This document shows, one piece after another, positions 35,357-44,801 of a DNA stretch of 64,000 nt. The stretch is from Anaeromyxobacter sp. Fw109-5 (GTDB lineage: Bacteria > Myxococcota > Myxococcia > Myxococcales > Anaeromyxobacteraceae): positions 4,096,501 through 4,160,500 of the forward strand of contig NC_009675.1 in NCBI RefSeq assembly GCF_000017505.1, read 5' to 3'. Under the pieces are notes generated by a model. The model worked only from the letters and a program-made list of their open reading frames with translations. It was not told the DNA's origin and searched no databases. Each line of letters opens with the position of its first letter. Within the stretch, counting starts at the first letter, position 1. The position numbers and the translations under genes are program-made.

Positions 35357-36280
35357 TCAGCGCTTCGCCCGGCCCCCGCTCGCGCGCTTGCGCGGCTGTG
35401 CCGGTGCGGCCGGAGCCGCCGCGGCCGGCTGCGCAGCCGGGGCCGCGACCGCCGCCTTCCCGCGGTCGGGATCGATCTCCGGCGTGAGCAGGATCTCGAT
35501 GCGGCGGTTGCGCGCGCGCTCCTTCGCGGTCTTCCCGGTGGAGATCGGATCGTACTGTGAGTGCGCGGCCCCGACGAGGCGACGGCCGGGCACCCCGGCG
35601 CGCTCCTCGAGGAACCGCACCACCGTGATGGCGCGCGCCGCGGAGAGCTCCCAGTTCGTGGGGAAGCGCTCCACGAGCCGCTTCGAGATGGGCAGGTCGT
35701 CGGTGTGACCCGAGACCTGGATGTGCTTGTCGCTCATGCGGGCGAGCACCGCGCCCACGCGGGAGAGCACCTCCGCGCCCTGGGCCGAGATCGAGGAGTC
35801 GCCCACGTCGAACAGGATCTCGTCCACCATGTCGACCTTGATGCGTCCCTTCTCCTGCGAGAGGCGCACGTTCCCCTTCTCGATCTCCGCCTTCATCTTC
35901 TCCTGCAGCTCGTCGAACTCCCCGCGCAGCGCCGCGATCTCCTGCTCCTTCTGCTGCACGTCCTGGGAGAGCTCGTCCTTCACGGCGAGGAGATCGCGCC
36001 TCTCGACCTCCGCCTGGCCGAGGCGCGTCGCGAGGTCGGCCCGCTGCGTACGGGCGTCGTCGAGCGCGGCGCGCGCCTCGTGGAGCCCCCGCGTCGCGCT
36101 CGCCGCCTCCCCGCGCGCCTCCCGGAGCTGCCAGTAGAGCCAGCCCGCTGCGCCCGCGCCTGCGGCGAGCACGAGGAGGAGCAGCATCCACGGCGCGCGG
36201 CTCGGCCGCTTCGCGGCCACCGGCTCCGCGGACAGCTCCTCGAAGTCGTCGAACAGCTCCTGCTCGTCGAGCTTCGGCAT
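35357..36280 (-). CDS. coiled-coil OmpA/MotB-domain protein
   Basis: A 307-residue inner-membrane protein: short cytoplasmic acidic N-terminus, one membrane helix (residues about 31-52), a coiled coil (about 53-140), and an OmpA-like peptidoglycan-binding domain (VDEILFDVGDSSIS, VSGHTDDLPIS, RNRRIEILLTP). The membrane helix lacks the Asp of MotB, so a motor role is not supported. The C-terminal 40 residues are Ala/Pro/Arg-rich. GGGAGG before the ATG at 36280 decides the start over a Met 12 codons upstream. Confidence 0.8.
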   Translation of the reverse strand: MPKLDEQELFDDFEELSAEPVAAKRPSRAPWMLLLLVLAAGAGAAGWLYWQLREARGEAASATRGLHEARAALDDARTQRADLATRLGQAEVERRDLLAVKDELSQDVQQKEQEIAALRGEFDELQEKMKAEIEKGNVRLSQEKGRIKVDMVDEILFDVGDSSISAQGAEVLSRVGAVLARMSDKHIQVSGHTDDLPISKRLVERFPTNWELSAARAITVVRFLEERAGVPGRRLVGAAHSQYDPISTGKTAKERARNRRIEILLTPEIDPDRGKAAVAAPAAQPAAAAPAAPAQPRKRASGGRAKR

Positions 36281-36512
36281 GCACCGTCCTCCCGTCGAGG
36301 CGCGGGATTCTTCCACCCTGCGTCAGGAAGCGAGCAAGCACCAGGGTGGGCGGAGAGACCACCTCGGCGCCCGGTCAGGGGCGCGGGACCCCCGGATGCG
36401 GACGCGGGCGCCCCGCTGGAGCCGCCTCTCGGGTTTCGCGAAGCGTGCGGGAATGCTCACCCTCGCCCGGCTGTAAGTGGTGCGTCGCAGCACCCACGCC
36501 GAGGAGCCCTGA

Positions 36513-36956
36513 ATGTCCATGATCAAGCGCGACGAGCTTTCCCCTCCGCCCATGCCCTCCACGAACGGCCCGATGTCGAGCGGCCACAGCGATCTCCTCC
36601 TCGGCGCGGGCGCCGAGTTCGAGGGCAAGCTGACGTTCCGGGGCACGGTCCGGATCGACGCGCTCTTCAAGGGATCGATCGTGACGAACGACGTGCTCGT
36701 GGTCGGCGAGCACGCCCGCATCGACGCGGAGATCACCTGCGGGACCGTGGTCGTCGACGGCGAGGTGAACGGCGACATCCACGCCAAGACCGCGGTCGAG
36801 ATCCACCGCTCCGGGCGCGTGCGCGGCAACGTCGAGTCGCCCTCCCTCGCGCTCGACAAGGGCGGGCTCCTGTACGGCTCGGTGAAGATGACGCCCGGCG
36901 AGAAGCCGGCCGACAAGCCGGCGCCCGTGAAGCCGACGCCGGCGCCGTCGAAGTAG
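36513..36956 (+). CDS. bactofilin
   Basis: A 147-residue bactofilin, a cytoplasmic beta-helix polymer. The DUF583 core runs from about 28 to 128 with strands such as FRGTVRIDALFKGSIVTND and GTVVVDGEVNGDIHAKTAVE. The Pro/Ser-rich N-terminus and Pro/Lys-rich C-terminus are typical disordered tails. Bactofilins scaffold cell-shape or polar functions; Myxococcus has several. GAGGAG at 36501-36506 supports the ATG. It is divergent from the OmpA-domain gene. Confidence 0.9.
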   Translation: MSMIKRDELSPPPMPSTNGPMSSGHSDLLLGAGAEFEGKLTFRGTVRIDALFKGSIVTNDVLVVGEHARIDAEITCGTVVVDGEVNGDIHAKTAVEIHRSGRVRGNVESPSLALDKGGLLYGSVKMTPGEKPADKPAPVKPTPAPSK

Positions 36957-37102
36957 CGCCGCCGCGCTCGCGCCGCGCGCCCAGGCGCGCCCGGCCCCGT
37001 GCAGCGCTGCCGCCCCGCTCCCACGCCTCCCCACATTGATCGTTCGCATCCGGTCACGTACGGGATGGGCGCGTTCACTTCGTGAGAACGGGAGGGCAGC
37101 GC

Positions 37103-38845
37103 ATGCGCGAGCTCCAGCACCGGGCCCAGGGCCCAGGCCTCGAGTCCCCGCCGGTGGACGCCGCCTCGCTCTACCCGGAGCCGGACGGCTTCCTCGGGCG
37201 GCGCGCCAAGGCGGCGCGGGCGAAGCTGCTCGCCGGCCTCGAGGACGTCCTCGCGAAGGCGCTCGCACCGGGCGAGACGGTCCGCTACGTCGCGCGCGCA
37301 TGCCGCTTCTTCCTCGCCGAGTACTGGTTCGGCGGCGCGGCGGCGTACTACCACAACACGACCGCGCTGGTGCTCACCGACCGGCGGCTCCTCCTCGTCC
37401 AGATCGATCGCCGCGGGCGGCCCGGCGACCTCAAGAACCAGGTCTCGCTCACCGCCGTCCGCGGCGCCGGGCGCACGCTCCTGTCCGGCTGGAGCATCCG
37501 CCTCGCGGACGGCTCCAAGCTGTCGTTCACCGCGCTCCGCGGCGCCGACCGAAAGCGGCTCGAGGCGCTGCTCCCCCGCGGCGACGGACCGAGGTCCGCG
37601 CAGCGCTCGCTCGAGCACCTCTGCCCGGCGTGCCTTCGCGTCGTGCCCGGTCCGGTGGGCGCGGCGGCGGCCTGCCCCGAGCCTACCTGCCGCATCCCGT
37701 TCCGCGACCCGGAGAAGGCGGCGCGCCTCTCGACGTGGGTGCCCGGGCTCGGCGACCTGTACCTGCGTCACCACCTGTTCGGCACGCTCGAGTTCCTCGG
37801 GTCGATGGTCATGCTCGGCGCCGGCCTGGCGCTCGCGCTCGACGCCGTCGCGGACCCGGAGCCCTCGAGCGGGATCGCCGCGGCGGCGATGCTCGCCCTG
37901 CTCGTCGTGGTCCCGCGCGTCATCGACCGGTCCATCACGCGCCACATGGCGCGCAAGGGGCTCGTCCCGCTCGCCCTCGCGCCGGCGCCCGGGGCCCAGG
38001 CGCGGAACCTCCCTTCCTTCCCGCGCTGGAGCCCGCTGCTGTTCGCGGCGGGCCTCGCGCTCACCGGCGGCATGCTCGCCCTGGTCGCGCAGGACGTCGG
38101 CCACGACTCCGCGGTCCGGGAGGCGAGCCGGCTCGCCGGGCAGGGCCGCTTCGACGACGCGCTCGCGCGCTGGGACGCGTTGAAGGCCGCGGGCGGCGCC
38201 GACGAGACGCGCCGGATGCGCTTCGCGCTCGCGCTCCTCGAGGCGGGCGACCTCACCGGCGCGGACGAGGTGCGCGGAGAGCTGGAGGGCACGCCGGTGG
38301 ATCGGCAGCTCGTCCAGCGCTTCGAGGCCGCCTTCGAGCGGGAGGAGGCGGCGCTCACGGACTACGCCGAGGGTCTCCAGGCGCTCGTGCAGGGCGACGA
38401 CGCCGCCGCATGGCCGCGCCTCGATCGCGCCCTCGAGTACCTGCGCGACGTGAAGCGGCCGCACCTCCCGGCGACCCGCGCCGAGGTGCACGCGCACCTC
38501 GCGACCGAGCTCCTCGCCGAGCCGCTCGCGGGTGGCGATCTCGCGGCGGCGCCCCGCTGGCTGGACGGCGCCGCCGGCGCCCCCGCGGCCGAGCTCGCGG
38601 TGGTGAAGGCCGCCTACCACTCAGCCCGCGACGAGGCAGACGCCGCGCGCGCCGCGCTCGCCGGCGCCGACGTGAGGGCGCTTCCGCTCGACTTCCAGCT
38701 CCTCGCCCTCGAGGCGCGGGCGCGGCTCGCGACGACCGACTCCGCGCGCGCCGAGGTCCGCGCGGCGGCGCAGGCCCTCCCGCGCGACGGGCTCTCCGGC
38801 CACGCGGCCGCGCGGGTGGAGGCCCTCACCGGACCGGGTGAGTGA
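37103..38845 (+). CDS. membrane protein with PH-like domain, zinc ribbon and helical-repeat tail
   Basis: A 580-residue protein. Residues about 60-155 look like a bacterial PH-like domain (ALVLTDRRLLLVQIDRRG), then a zinc ribbon (CPAC ... CPEPTC, about 170-195), a membrane region with three hydrophobic segments (about 220-310), and a TPR-like C-terminal helical part (ASRLAGQGRFDDALARWDALKA, about 345-575). GGAGGG at 37091-37096 precedes ATG 37103; a GTG at 37082 is also in frame but lacks a site. Function not known. Confidence 0.7.
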   Translation: MRELQHRAQGPGLESPPVDAASLYPEPDGFLGRRAKAARAKLLAGLEDVLAKALAPGETVRYVARACRFFLAEYWFGGAAAYYHNTTALVLTDRRLLLVQIDRRGRPGDLKNQVSLTAVRGAGRTLLSGWSIRLADGSKLSFTALRGADRKRLEALLPRGDGPRSAQRSLEHLCPACLRVVPGPVGAAAACPEPTCRIPFRDPEKAARLSTWVPGLGDLYLRHHLFGTLEFLGSMVMLGAGLALALDAVADPEPSSGIAAAAMLALLVVVPRVIDRSITRHMARKGLVPLALAPAPGAQARNLPSFPRWSPLLFAAGLALTGGMLALVAQDVGHDSAVREASRLAGQGRFDDALARWDALKAAGGADETRRMRFALALLEAGDLTGADEVRGELEGTPVDRQLVQRFEAAFEREEAALTDYAEGLQALVQGDDAAAWPRLDRALEYLRDVKRPHLPATRAEVHAHLATELLAEPLAGGDLAAAPRWLDGAAGAPAAELAVVKAAYHSARDEADAARAALAGADVRALPLDFQLLALEARARLATTDSARAEVRAAAQALPRDGLSGHAAARVEALTGPGE

Positions 38846-38924
38846 CGGATGACGAGGCGCAGGTGCGCGTCGCCCACTTGCCGGCGCCGTTCCCTGGCGG
38901 AGGCGAGGCGGAGCGTCACCCACC

Positions 38925-39074
38925 GTGACACGCTCCCGCCGTCCCCGGTTCACGGCCATCCCGCCGGCGAACGCCACCAACGCGCAGCTGCTCGGCGTGC
39001 ACGGCACGCTCGTGGGAACGCTCCCCGCGCTGGAGACCGGCGGAGGGCCGGTCACCTTCCGCGCCACGTTCTGA
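38925..39074 (+). pseudogene. possible 3' remnant of a secreted-protein gene
   Basis: A 49-codon frame (GTG 38925 to TGA 39072-39074). The last 40 residues look like the beta-rich end of a larger protein (QLLGVHGTLVGTLPALETGG, ending VTFRATF). It has no ribosome site and no upstream homologous sequence. It may be a remnant or a chance frame. Confidence 0.3.
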
Positions 39075-39132
39075 GCCGGTCGAGGCGCCTCCCGTCCACG
39101 AAGGACGCTCGGCGGACGCTTCGACGAAGCCG

Positions 39133-40782
39133 CTACGGCGAGGTCGCCTCGTCGAGCCCGTCCGCGGCCGCCTGCGCGCCCGGATCGGCGGGTTGCTCGT
39201 CCCAGCCCTGGAGCGAGTAGCCGGCGGGGATCGTCTCGCCGAGGCAGCGGATCTCCCGCGGCGGCGTACCGATTCCGTCGCCATCGGCGTCCGGATACAG
39301 CACGGTCCAGCGCCAGAGCGCGGTGTCGGCGTCGTCGCAATCGTTCCCCGCGGCGCTCGCGCGGTACGGTTCGGGGAGCTCGGCGCCGACGCACAAGGTC
39401 CCGCCCACGCGCGTGGTGAACCCGTCGCCGTCCTCGTCGAGGCCGGCGTAGGAGAGCTTCTGCCAGGCAGCGGGGTCGGTCGGGGCGCAGTCCGTCCCGG
39501 TGACGACGCGATCCGCCGGGAGCGCGCCCGCCGTGCAGTACCGCACCGCCGGCCCCGCGCCCACCGTGTCGTCGTCCTCGTCGGCGTAGCCCCACAGCTC
39601 GGTGTGGATCGAGGCGTCCCCGTCGTCGCAGTCGTAGGACGAGGTCGACGTCGCATAGCCCGGCGGGAGCTGCGCGCCGTAGCACACCTTCCCGCTCTGG
39701 TAGACGAAGCGCCCGTCGCCGTCCGCGTCGCGGTAGGAGTACGCGTACTCGCGCCACCTCGTCGCGTCGTCGGGAGCGCAGTCTCCCCCGGTCTCGAGGT
39801 ACCCCAGCGGCAGGGATCCCGCCGTGCAGAGCGTGAGGAGGGCACCTCCCCCGACTCTGTCCCAGTCCGAGTCCGCGTATCCGTACACGACCGCGTGCGT
39901 CCTCACGTCCGTGTCGTCGCAGTCGCCGTTCCCGCGCCAGCCCGGGCCGGTCGAGTACGGCGACGGAAGGCCGCCGCCGCCACAGAGGGAGCCGGGCTCG
40001 TAGACGCTGTAACCGTCGTAGTCGCGATCCACGTAGGAGTAGGAGAGCCACTGCCAGCGCTGACCGTCGCCCTCGGCGCAGTCGCCGCCCTGCGCGGCCC
40101 AGCCCGCCGGGAGGTGGTCCCCCGCGCAGACCTGCCCGGGCTCGCCGCCGCGACCGTCCCCATCCCCGTCGTGGAACGCCGAGGTGAAGGCGAACGCCCG
40201 CGGGTCGCCGTCGTCGCAGTCCTGTCCGCTCGGGTCCGCCGCGTAGCCCGGCGGGAGCGACTCTCCGCTGCAGACCACGCCCACGCCCTCGGTCGTGAAG
40301 CCGTCGCCGTCGGCGTCCACGTAGAGGTAGGGCAGCTCCCCCCACCGCGAGGAATCCTCCGGGGCGCAGTCCGTCGCCACGTCCGCCCAGCCGGACGGGA
40401 GCGCGTCGCCGCGGCACACCGGCGCGAGCGCGCCGCCGGCCCGCCCGTCGCCGTCCGCGTCCGGGTACCCCTCCCCCATCGTCCAGCGCCGCGCATCGTA
40501 GTCGTCGCAGTCGGTCCCATCGGCCGACCAGCCCTCCGGCAGCCGGTCTCCGGCGCAGGTCACGCCCTCGCCGGCGACGCCCCTGCCGTCGCGATCGACG
40601 TCGCGGTGAGCGCTCACTCGCCGCCACACGTTCGCGTCGAAGTCGTCGCAGTCCTCCGCGCTGACGACGCCGTCGCGATCCACGTCGACGATGGCAGGAT
40701 CCGCGACCGAGCGGCCCTCCCCGCCTCCGCAATGGAGGGCGGACGTCGCGAGCGCGGCGATGAGCCAGTGCGCGGCGCGCAT
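39133..40782 (-). CDS. MopE-like lipoprotein with ten putative metal-binding repeats
   Basis: A 549-residue protein with a lipoprotein signal (ALATSALHC). The rest consists of about ten repeats of 46-52 residues, each with a DCDD or DCAP opening, an aromatic position, a YxDxDxDGxG acidic loop and a central Cys followed by LPxGY. This is the Cu-binding MopE/putative metal-binding motif family. The acidic loops resemble Ca-binding turns and the two Cys per repeat could form a disulfide. From the third repeat DCDD and DCAx types alternate, giving a two-repeat superunit. Cell-surface metal binding or adhesion is inferred. ATG at 40782. Confidence 0.85.
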   Translation of the reverse strand: MRAAHWLIAALATSALHCGGGEGRSVADPAIVDVDRDGVVSAEDCDDFDANVWRRVSAHRDVDRDGRGVAGEGVTCAGDRLPEGWSADGTDCDDYDARRWTMGEGYPDADGDGRAGGALAPVCRGDALPSGWADVATDCAPEDSSRWGELPYLYVDADGDGFTTEGVGVVCSGESLPPGYAADPSGQDCDDGDPRAFAFTSAFHDGDGDGRGGEPGQVCAGDHLPAGWAAQGGDCAEGDGQRWQWLSYSYVDRDYDGYSVYEPGSLCGGGGLPSPYSTGPGWRGNGDCDDTDVRTHAVVYGYADSDWDRVGGGALLTLCTAGSLPLGYLETGGDCAPDDATRWREYAYSYRDADGDGRFVYQSGKVCYGAQLPPGYATSTSSYDCDDGDASIHTELWGYADEDDDTVGAGPAVRYCTAGALPADRVVTGTDCAPTDPAAWQKLSYAGLDEDGDGFTTRVGGTLCVGAELPEPYRASAAGNDCDDADTALWRWTVLYPDADGDGIGTPPREIRCLGETIPAGYSLQGWDEQPADPGAQAAADGLDEATSP

Positions 40783-40799
40783 GGTCGCGGGCCGGCGCG

Positions 40800-41141
40800 C
40801 TACGGCGTGACGCGCGCGAGCTTGCACGCCGGGTACTGGTAGTAGGTGGTGCCGCCGGCGACCTCGAACCGGAACTGACCGGGCCTCGTCATCGCGAGGA
40901 GCGCCAGCCGCTGACAGGCCGCGACGTCGTCCCTCTCGCTCGAGGTCGAGCTGCTCGAGAACGTGAAGGTGACTGCCCGAGCTTCGCTCTCGCCGTCCAG
41001 AACGCCGGTGACGGTGAACAGGTTCGCTCGGATCTCCAGCGCGTCCACGGCCACGAACACGTGCCGTGGGAGGGCGGTCTGGGCCTGCGCAGTCGCGGCG
41101 ACGAGCGCGGCGGCCGCACAGGCGAGGAGAAGCCGCTTCAT
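40800..41141 (-). CDS. small secreted protein of unknown function
   Basis: A 113-residue protein with a signal peptide (RLLLACAAAALVAATAQAQ) and a mature beta-rich domain with two Cys (VAACQRL and YPACKLA), probably disulfide-linked. No family recognised. The ATG at 41141 is preceded by GAGGG. It lies 17 bases before the MopE-like gene on the same strand, so both are probably transcribed together. Confidence 0.6.
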   Translation of the reverse strand: MKRLLLACAAAALVAATAQAQTALPRHVFVAVDALEIRANLFTVTGVLDGESEARAVTFTFSSSSTSSERDDVAACQRLALLAMTRPGQFRFEVAGGTTYYQYPACKLARVTP

Positions 41142-41263
41142 GTGAGCCCTCGGAGCCGGCCGCGCGGCCGGCGCACCTCGAGTGTGACCGCGGTCGTTCC
41201 GCGACTTCACGGGTCGTGTCAACACCAGCGGCGCGGCCGCGACATCCGCTCCCTCGCCGGCGT

Positions 41264-42376
41264 TCACGCGCGGTCGGTGGCGCGGGCCTCGCGCCCGGCG
41301 AGCCGCAGGATTTCCCCTGGGATCTCGTCGAGCTCGAGCTCGTGCGCCGCGGCGCCGCGCTCCAGGGCCGCCCTGGGCATGCCGTAGACCACGGAGGAGG
41401 CAGCGCTCTGGGCGGCGGTGTAGCCGCCCGCGCGGCGCAGCGCCGCGAGCCCCTCGGCGCCGTCGCTCCCCATGCCCGACAGCACCATCCCCGCGCCCCG
41501 CGCCCCGAGCTCTCGGGCCACCGACGAGAACAGGTGCGTTCCGGAGGGCCGGAACCCGTGCACGGCGGGCTCGTCGGAGAGCCGGATGGTCCGGCCGCGG
41601 ACGCCGAGGTGCCGCCCGCCGGCGGCGAGGTGGACGGTCCCCGCCGCGAGCGGTGCGCCGTCGACGGCGAGCCGCACCGTGAGAGGAGTGAGGGTGTCGA
41701 GCCAGCGCGCGAGCTCCGGCTCGAACCCGGGCGCGATGTGCTGCACCACGAGCAGCGGCAGCGGCAGGTCTCGCGGCAGCGGCGCGAGGATGCTCGCGAG
41801 CGCCGCGGGCCCCCCTGTGGACGCCGCGATGGCGAGCACCTCCGGCCGCGCACCACCCGGCGGCTCCAGCCGTGCGGGGACGAGGGGCGCCGGCCGGCGC
41901 GGCTCCTCGCGACGCGGCGGCTCGCCGGCGAGCGGGGCGGGCCGGGCGGGCCGGGCGGGGCGCCTGCGCCCGACCAGCAGCAGCCCGGCGACGGCGCGCA
42001 CGGCCTGGCGGATCGCCTCCGCCTGCCGCTCGAAGCGCGGCGTGCCCGGATCGCGCGGCTTCGCCAGCACCTCGATCGCGCCGAGCTGCAGCGCTCGGAA
42101 GGAGAGCTGCTGCGCCTCCCCGCCCGCCTCGGCGCTCACCACCACCACGGGGGTCGGCGCCACGCGCATGATCTCCTCGAGCGCGGCGAGGCCGTCGAGG
42201 CGGGGCATGCGCACGTCCATGGTGACGACGTCGGGCCGGAGCGCCCGCACGAGCGACACCGCCTCGCGCCCGTCCCCCGCCTCACCCACCACCTCCACGC
42301 CGGGGGCGGAGGAGAGGATCTCGCGGAGCACCGCGCGGAAGGCGCGCGCGTCATCGACGACGAGGCAGCGGATCAT
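41264..42376 (-). CDS. cheB: chemotaxis protein-glutamate methylesterase CheB
   Basis: A 370-residue CheB. The N-terminal receiver has the phospho-acceptor Asp54 (MDVRMP). After a Pro/Arg-rich linker, the methylesterase domain shows the catalytic triad in AIAASTGGPAAL (Ser), VVQHIAPGF (His) and GMGSDGAEG (Asp). It removes methyl groups from receptors to adapt signalling. The start ATG overlaps the CheA stop by four bases. No CheR methyltransferase is in the window. Confidence 0.92.
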   Translation of the reverse strand: MIRCLVVDDARAFRAVLREILSSAPGVEVVGEAGDGREAVSLVRALRPDVVTMDVRMPRLDGLAALEEIMRVAPTPVVVVSAEAGGEAQQLSFRALQLGAIEVLAKPRDPGTPRFERQAEAIRQAVRAVAGLLLVGRRRPARPARPAPLAGEPPRREEPRRPAPLVPARLEPPGGARPEVLAIAASTGGPAALASILAPLPRDLPLPLLVVQHIAPGFEPELARWLDTLTPLTVRLAVDGAPLAAGTVHLAAGGRHLGVRGRTIRLSDEPAVHGFRPSGTHLFSSVARELGARGAGMVLSGMGSDGAEGLAALRRAGGYTAAQSAASSVVYGMPRAALERGAAAHELELDEIPGEILRLAGREARATDRA

Positions 42377-44799
42377 GCGGGGAGCAGCTGCCGGACGAGG
42401 TCCAGCAGCTTCCCGCGCTGCACGTCGCGCTTCACGAGGTAGCCGTCGGCGCCGGCGGCGAGCCCCGCGGCGCGATCCTCGGGCGCGTCCAGCGAGGTCA
42501 CGAGGACCACGGGCACGTGCGAGAGCTTCGGGTCCGCCCTCAGCCGCCGGGTCAGGCTCACTCCGTCGAGGCGCGGCATCTGGACGTCGGTCACGACGAG
42601 ATCGCAGCCGGGATCTCGGGCGAGCGCGAGCGCCTCCTCGCCGTCGGCGGCCGGGAGCACCACGAAGCCGGCGATCTCGAGGATCGCCTTCACCGCCGAG
42701 CGCGTGCCCAGCGAGTCGTCGGCGACGACGATGCGCCTCGGCGACGGCCCCTTCGCCTCCTCCGGGATCGGCGCCGTCCCCACGAGGTGCGCCGGCTGGA
42801 GCACCGCCACCACGCGGCCGTCGTCCAGCACCGCCGCGCCCGCGATGTGGGGCGCCGTGGACATCCGCCGTCCCAGCGAGCTCACCACGATGGCCTGCTC
42901 GCCGAGCACCTCGTCGACGGCCAGGGCCGCCCTTCGCCCGCCGGAGGCCACGAGCAGCGCGACGGCCGTCTCCGAGGGCCTCGCCGAGCCGCTCGCCCCG
43001 ACGACCTGCGCCAGCGGCGCGAACGGGATCTGGTCGCCGTCGACGCAGACCATCACGTGTCCGGCGACCGTCCCGAGGTCGCCCGGGCCCACGAGCAGGA
43101 CCCGCTCGATGGCGTCGGCGGAGAGGAGCGCCAGCCCGCCGCCCGCGCGGAACAGCAGGCCGGTGGTGCCTGCGATGGTGAGCGGCACGTCGATCACGAA
43201 GGACGCGCCGCGGCCGCGCTCGCTCGCGACGTCCACCCCTCCGCCCAGGCGGCGCACCGCCTCGGCGACCACGTCGAGGCCGACGCCCCGCCCCGACAGC
43301 TCCGTGATCTCGGCGGCGGTGGAGATGCCCGACCGGAAGGCGAGGCGGAGGGCGTCCGCGTCGCTCAGGCGCGCCGCCTCCGCTGCGGTCACGTCGCCGC
43401 GCTGCACGGCGGCGGCCCGCAGCCGCTCGGGCGAGAGCCCCGCGCCGTCGTCACGGACCGTGACGAGCACACGATCGCCGCGCGGCTCGACCCGCACCGC
43501 GAGGAGCGCCTCGGCCGGCTTGCCCGCCGCGCGCCGCGCCTCGGGGGGCTCGATCCCGTGATCGAGGGCGTTGCGCACGAGGTGCAGGAGCGGTCCCTTG
43601 AGCTCGTCGAGCACGCGCCGGTCGAGGCGGACCTCGCCCCCCTCGAGCCGCAGCGAGACGTGCTTGCCGAGCCGCGCGGCCACCTCCCGCACGGTGGGCC
43701 GCAGCGCCAGCAGCGCCGACTCCGCGGGGACCATGCGCAGCTCCTGCAGCGTGTCCCGCAGCGCGTGGGCCGAGAGCCGCTCGCGCTCCGCCTCGCGCCG
43801 GAGCTCGCGAGCGGCGCGGCCGACGTCCGCCGCGTGGGTGCGGATCCGGTCGACGCCCTCGTCGAGCGCGCGCGGCCGGGTCTCGTGCGGGATCCCCGCC
43901 TCGTCGAGCCCGCGCTGCACGAGCAGGAGCGCCTCGCGCAGCGCCTGCGCCATCCGCTCCAGGTCGCGCCCACGCCGCTCGCGGCGAGAGACGCCGACGA
44001 CGAGCTGGTCCACCTCGGCGGACACCGTGTCCAGGCGGCTCGCGTCCACGCGGACCACGCGGTCCTCGCCCTTCCTCGGGCGCGAGGCTCCGCCGTCCGG
44101 CGCGTCACCGCGCGGCCCGGCGACGGAGGTGGCCACCAGGGCGGCGCGGAGCTCCACCAGCTCGGCGGCCGCGCGGGCGACCGCGCGGGCGACGTCGGCG
44201 CCGTCCGCCTCCAGCTCGCCGACGCTGCGCGCCACTCGCCCCGCCAGCTCCCCCGCCCGCCCGCGCAGCGCGCCCTCCAGCCGCTCCGCGACGGCGCGCG
44301 CGCGTGCGGCGTGCGCGGCGCGCTCGGCGCCGTCGACGACGCAGATCGAGGAGAGCTCCGCGGCGAGCACGTCCAGCTCGGCGGAGCGGCCCTCGCCGGG
44401 CTCCGGCGCCAGCGGCGCGGGCGCGCGCCCGTCGCTCACGGCTGCCAGGCGGGCGAGGACCTCGGCCATGTCGGCGATCCGGCCGGGCGTGGGCGAGGTC
44501 AGCGCCTCCTCGACCGCGCGGGCCGCGCGCAGCACGGCCTCCACCGCTCCGGCGGGCAGGCCGCGGTCGCCGTCGGCGAGCACGAGCACGTCCTCGACCG
44601 CGTGGGCGGCCTGCTCGATGTCATGGAGCCCCAGGCTCGCCGCCGTCCCCTTCAAGGTGTGGGCGATGCGGCGGAGCGGCATCACCGCGTCGGGCGACGG
44701 CGCCGCCTCGAGCTCCAGCACGCCGGCGGCGAGCGCCTGAACCTGCTCGCGGGTCTCGGCCTCGAAGACGGGCCAAACGCGCTCGAGGAGATCCGACAC
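42373..44799 (-). CDS. cheA: chemotaxis histidine kinase CheA with C-terminal receiver
   Basis: An 808-residue hybrid CheA. In order: HPt with His47 (AHTLKGTAA), a long linker, dimerisation helices, an ATPase domain (VRNALDHGIE N box, RDDGAGLSPE G1, GRGVGLDVV G2), a CheW-like regulatory domain, and a receiver at about 690-806 with Asp in VTDVQMP. The added receiver is typical of FrzE/WspE-type systems. Two bases separate its start from the CheW stop, in the same operon. Confidence 0.92.
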   Translation of the reverse strand: MSDLLERVWPVFEAETREQVQALAAGVLELEAAPSPDAVMPLRRIAHTLKGTAASLGLHDIEQAAHAVEDVLVLADGDRGLPAGAVEAVLRAARAVEEALTSPTPGRIADMAEVLARLAAVSDGRAPAPLAPEPGEGRSAELDVLAAELSSICVVDGAERAAHAARARAVAERLEGALRGRAGELAGRVARSVGELEADGADVARAVARAAAELVELRAALVATSVAGPRGDAPDGGASRPRKGEDRVVRVDASRLDTVSAEVDQLVVGVSRRERRGRDLERMAQALREALLLVQRGLDEAGIPHETRPRALDEGVDRIRTHAADVGRAARELRREAERERLSAHALRDTLQELRMVPAESALLALRPTVREVAARLGKHVSLRLEGGEVRLDRRVLDELKGPLLHLVRNALDHGIEPPEARRAAGKPAEALLAVRVEPRGDRVLVTVRDDGAGLSPERLRAAAVQRGDVTAAEAARLSDADALRLAFRSGISTAAEITELSGRGVGLDVVAEAVRRLGGGVDVASERGRGASFVIDVPLTIAGTTGLLFRAGGGLALLSADAIERVLLVGPGDLGTVAGHVMVCVDGDQIPFAPLAQVVGASGSARPSETAVALLVASGGRRAALAVDEVLGEQAIVVSSLGRRMSTAPHIAGAAVLDDGRVVAVLQPAHLVGTAPIPEEAKGPSPRRIVVADDSLGTRSAVKAILEIAGFVVLPAADGEEALALARDPGCDLVVTDVQMPRLDGVSLTRRLRADPKLSHVPVVLVTSLDAPEDRAAGLAAGADGYLVKRDVQRGKLLDLVRQLLPA

Positions 44800-44801
44800 G
44801 C

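Noticed and set aside
39072-39120. A stretch similar to the REP-like element (GAGCCGGTCGAGGCG)
   Set aside because: The arms do not form the inverted repeat seen in the two elements at 22486 and 24066, and two core bases differ, so it may be chance.
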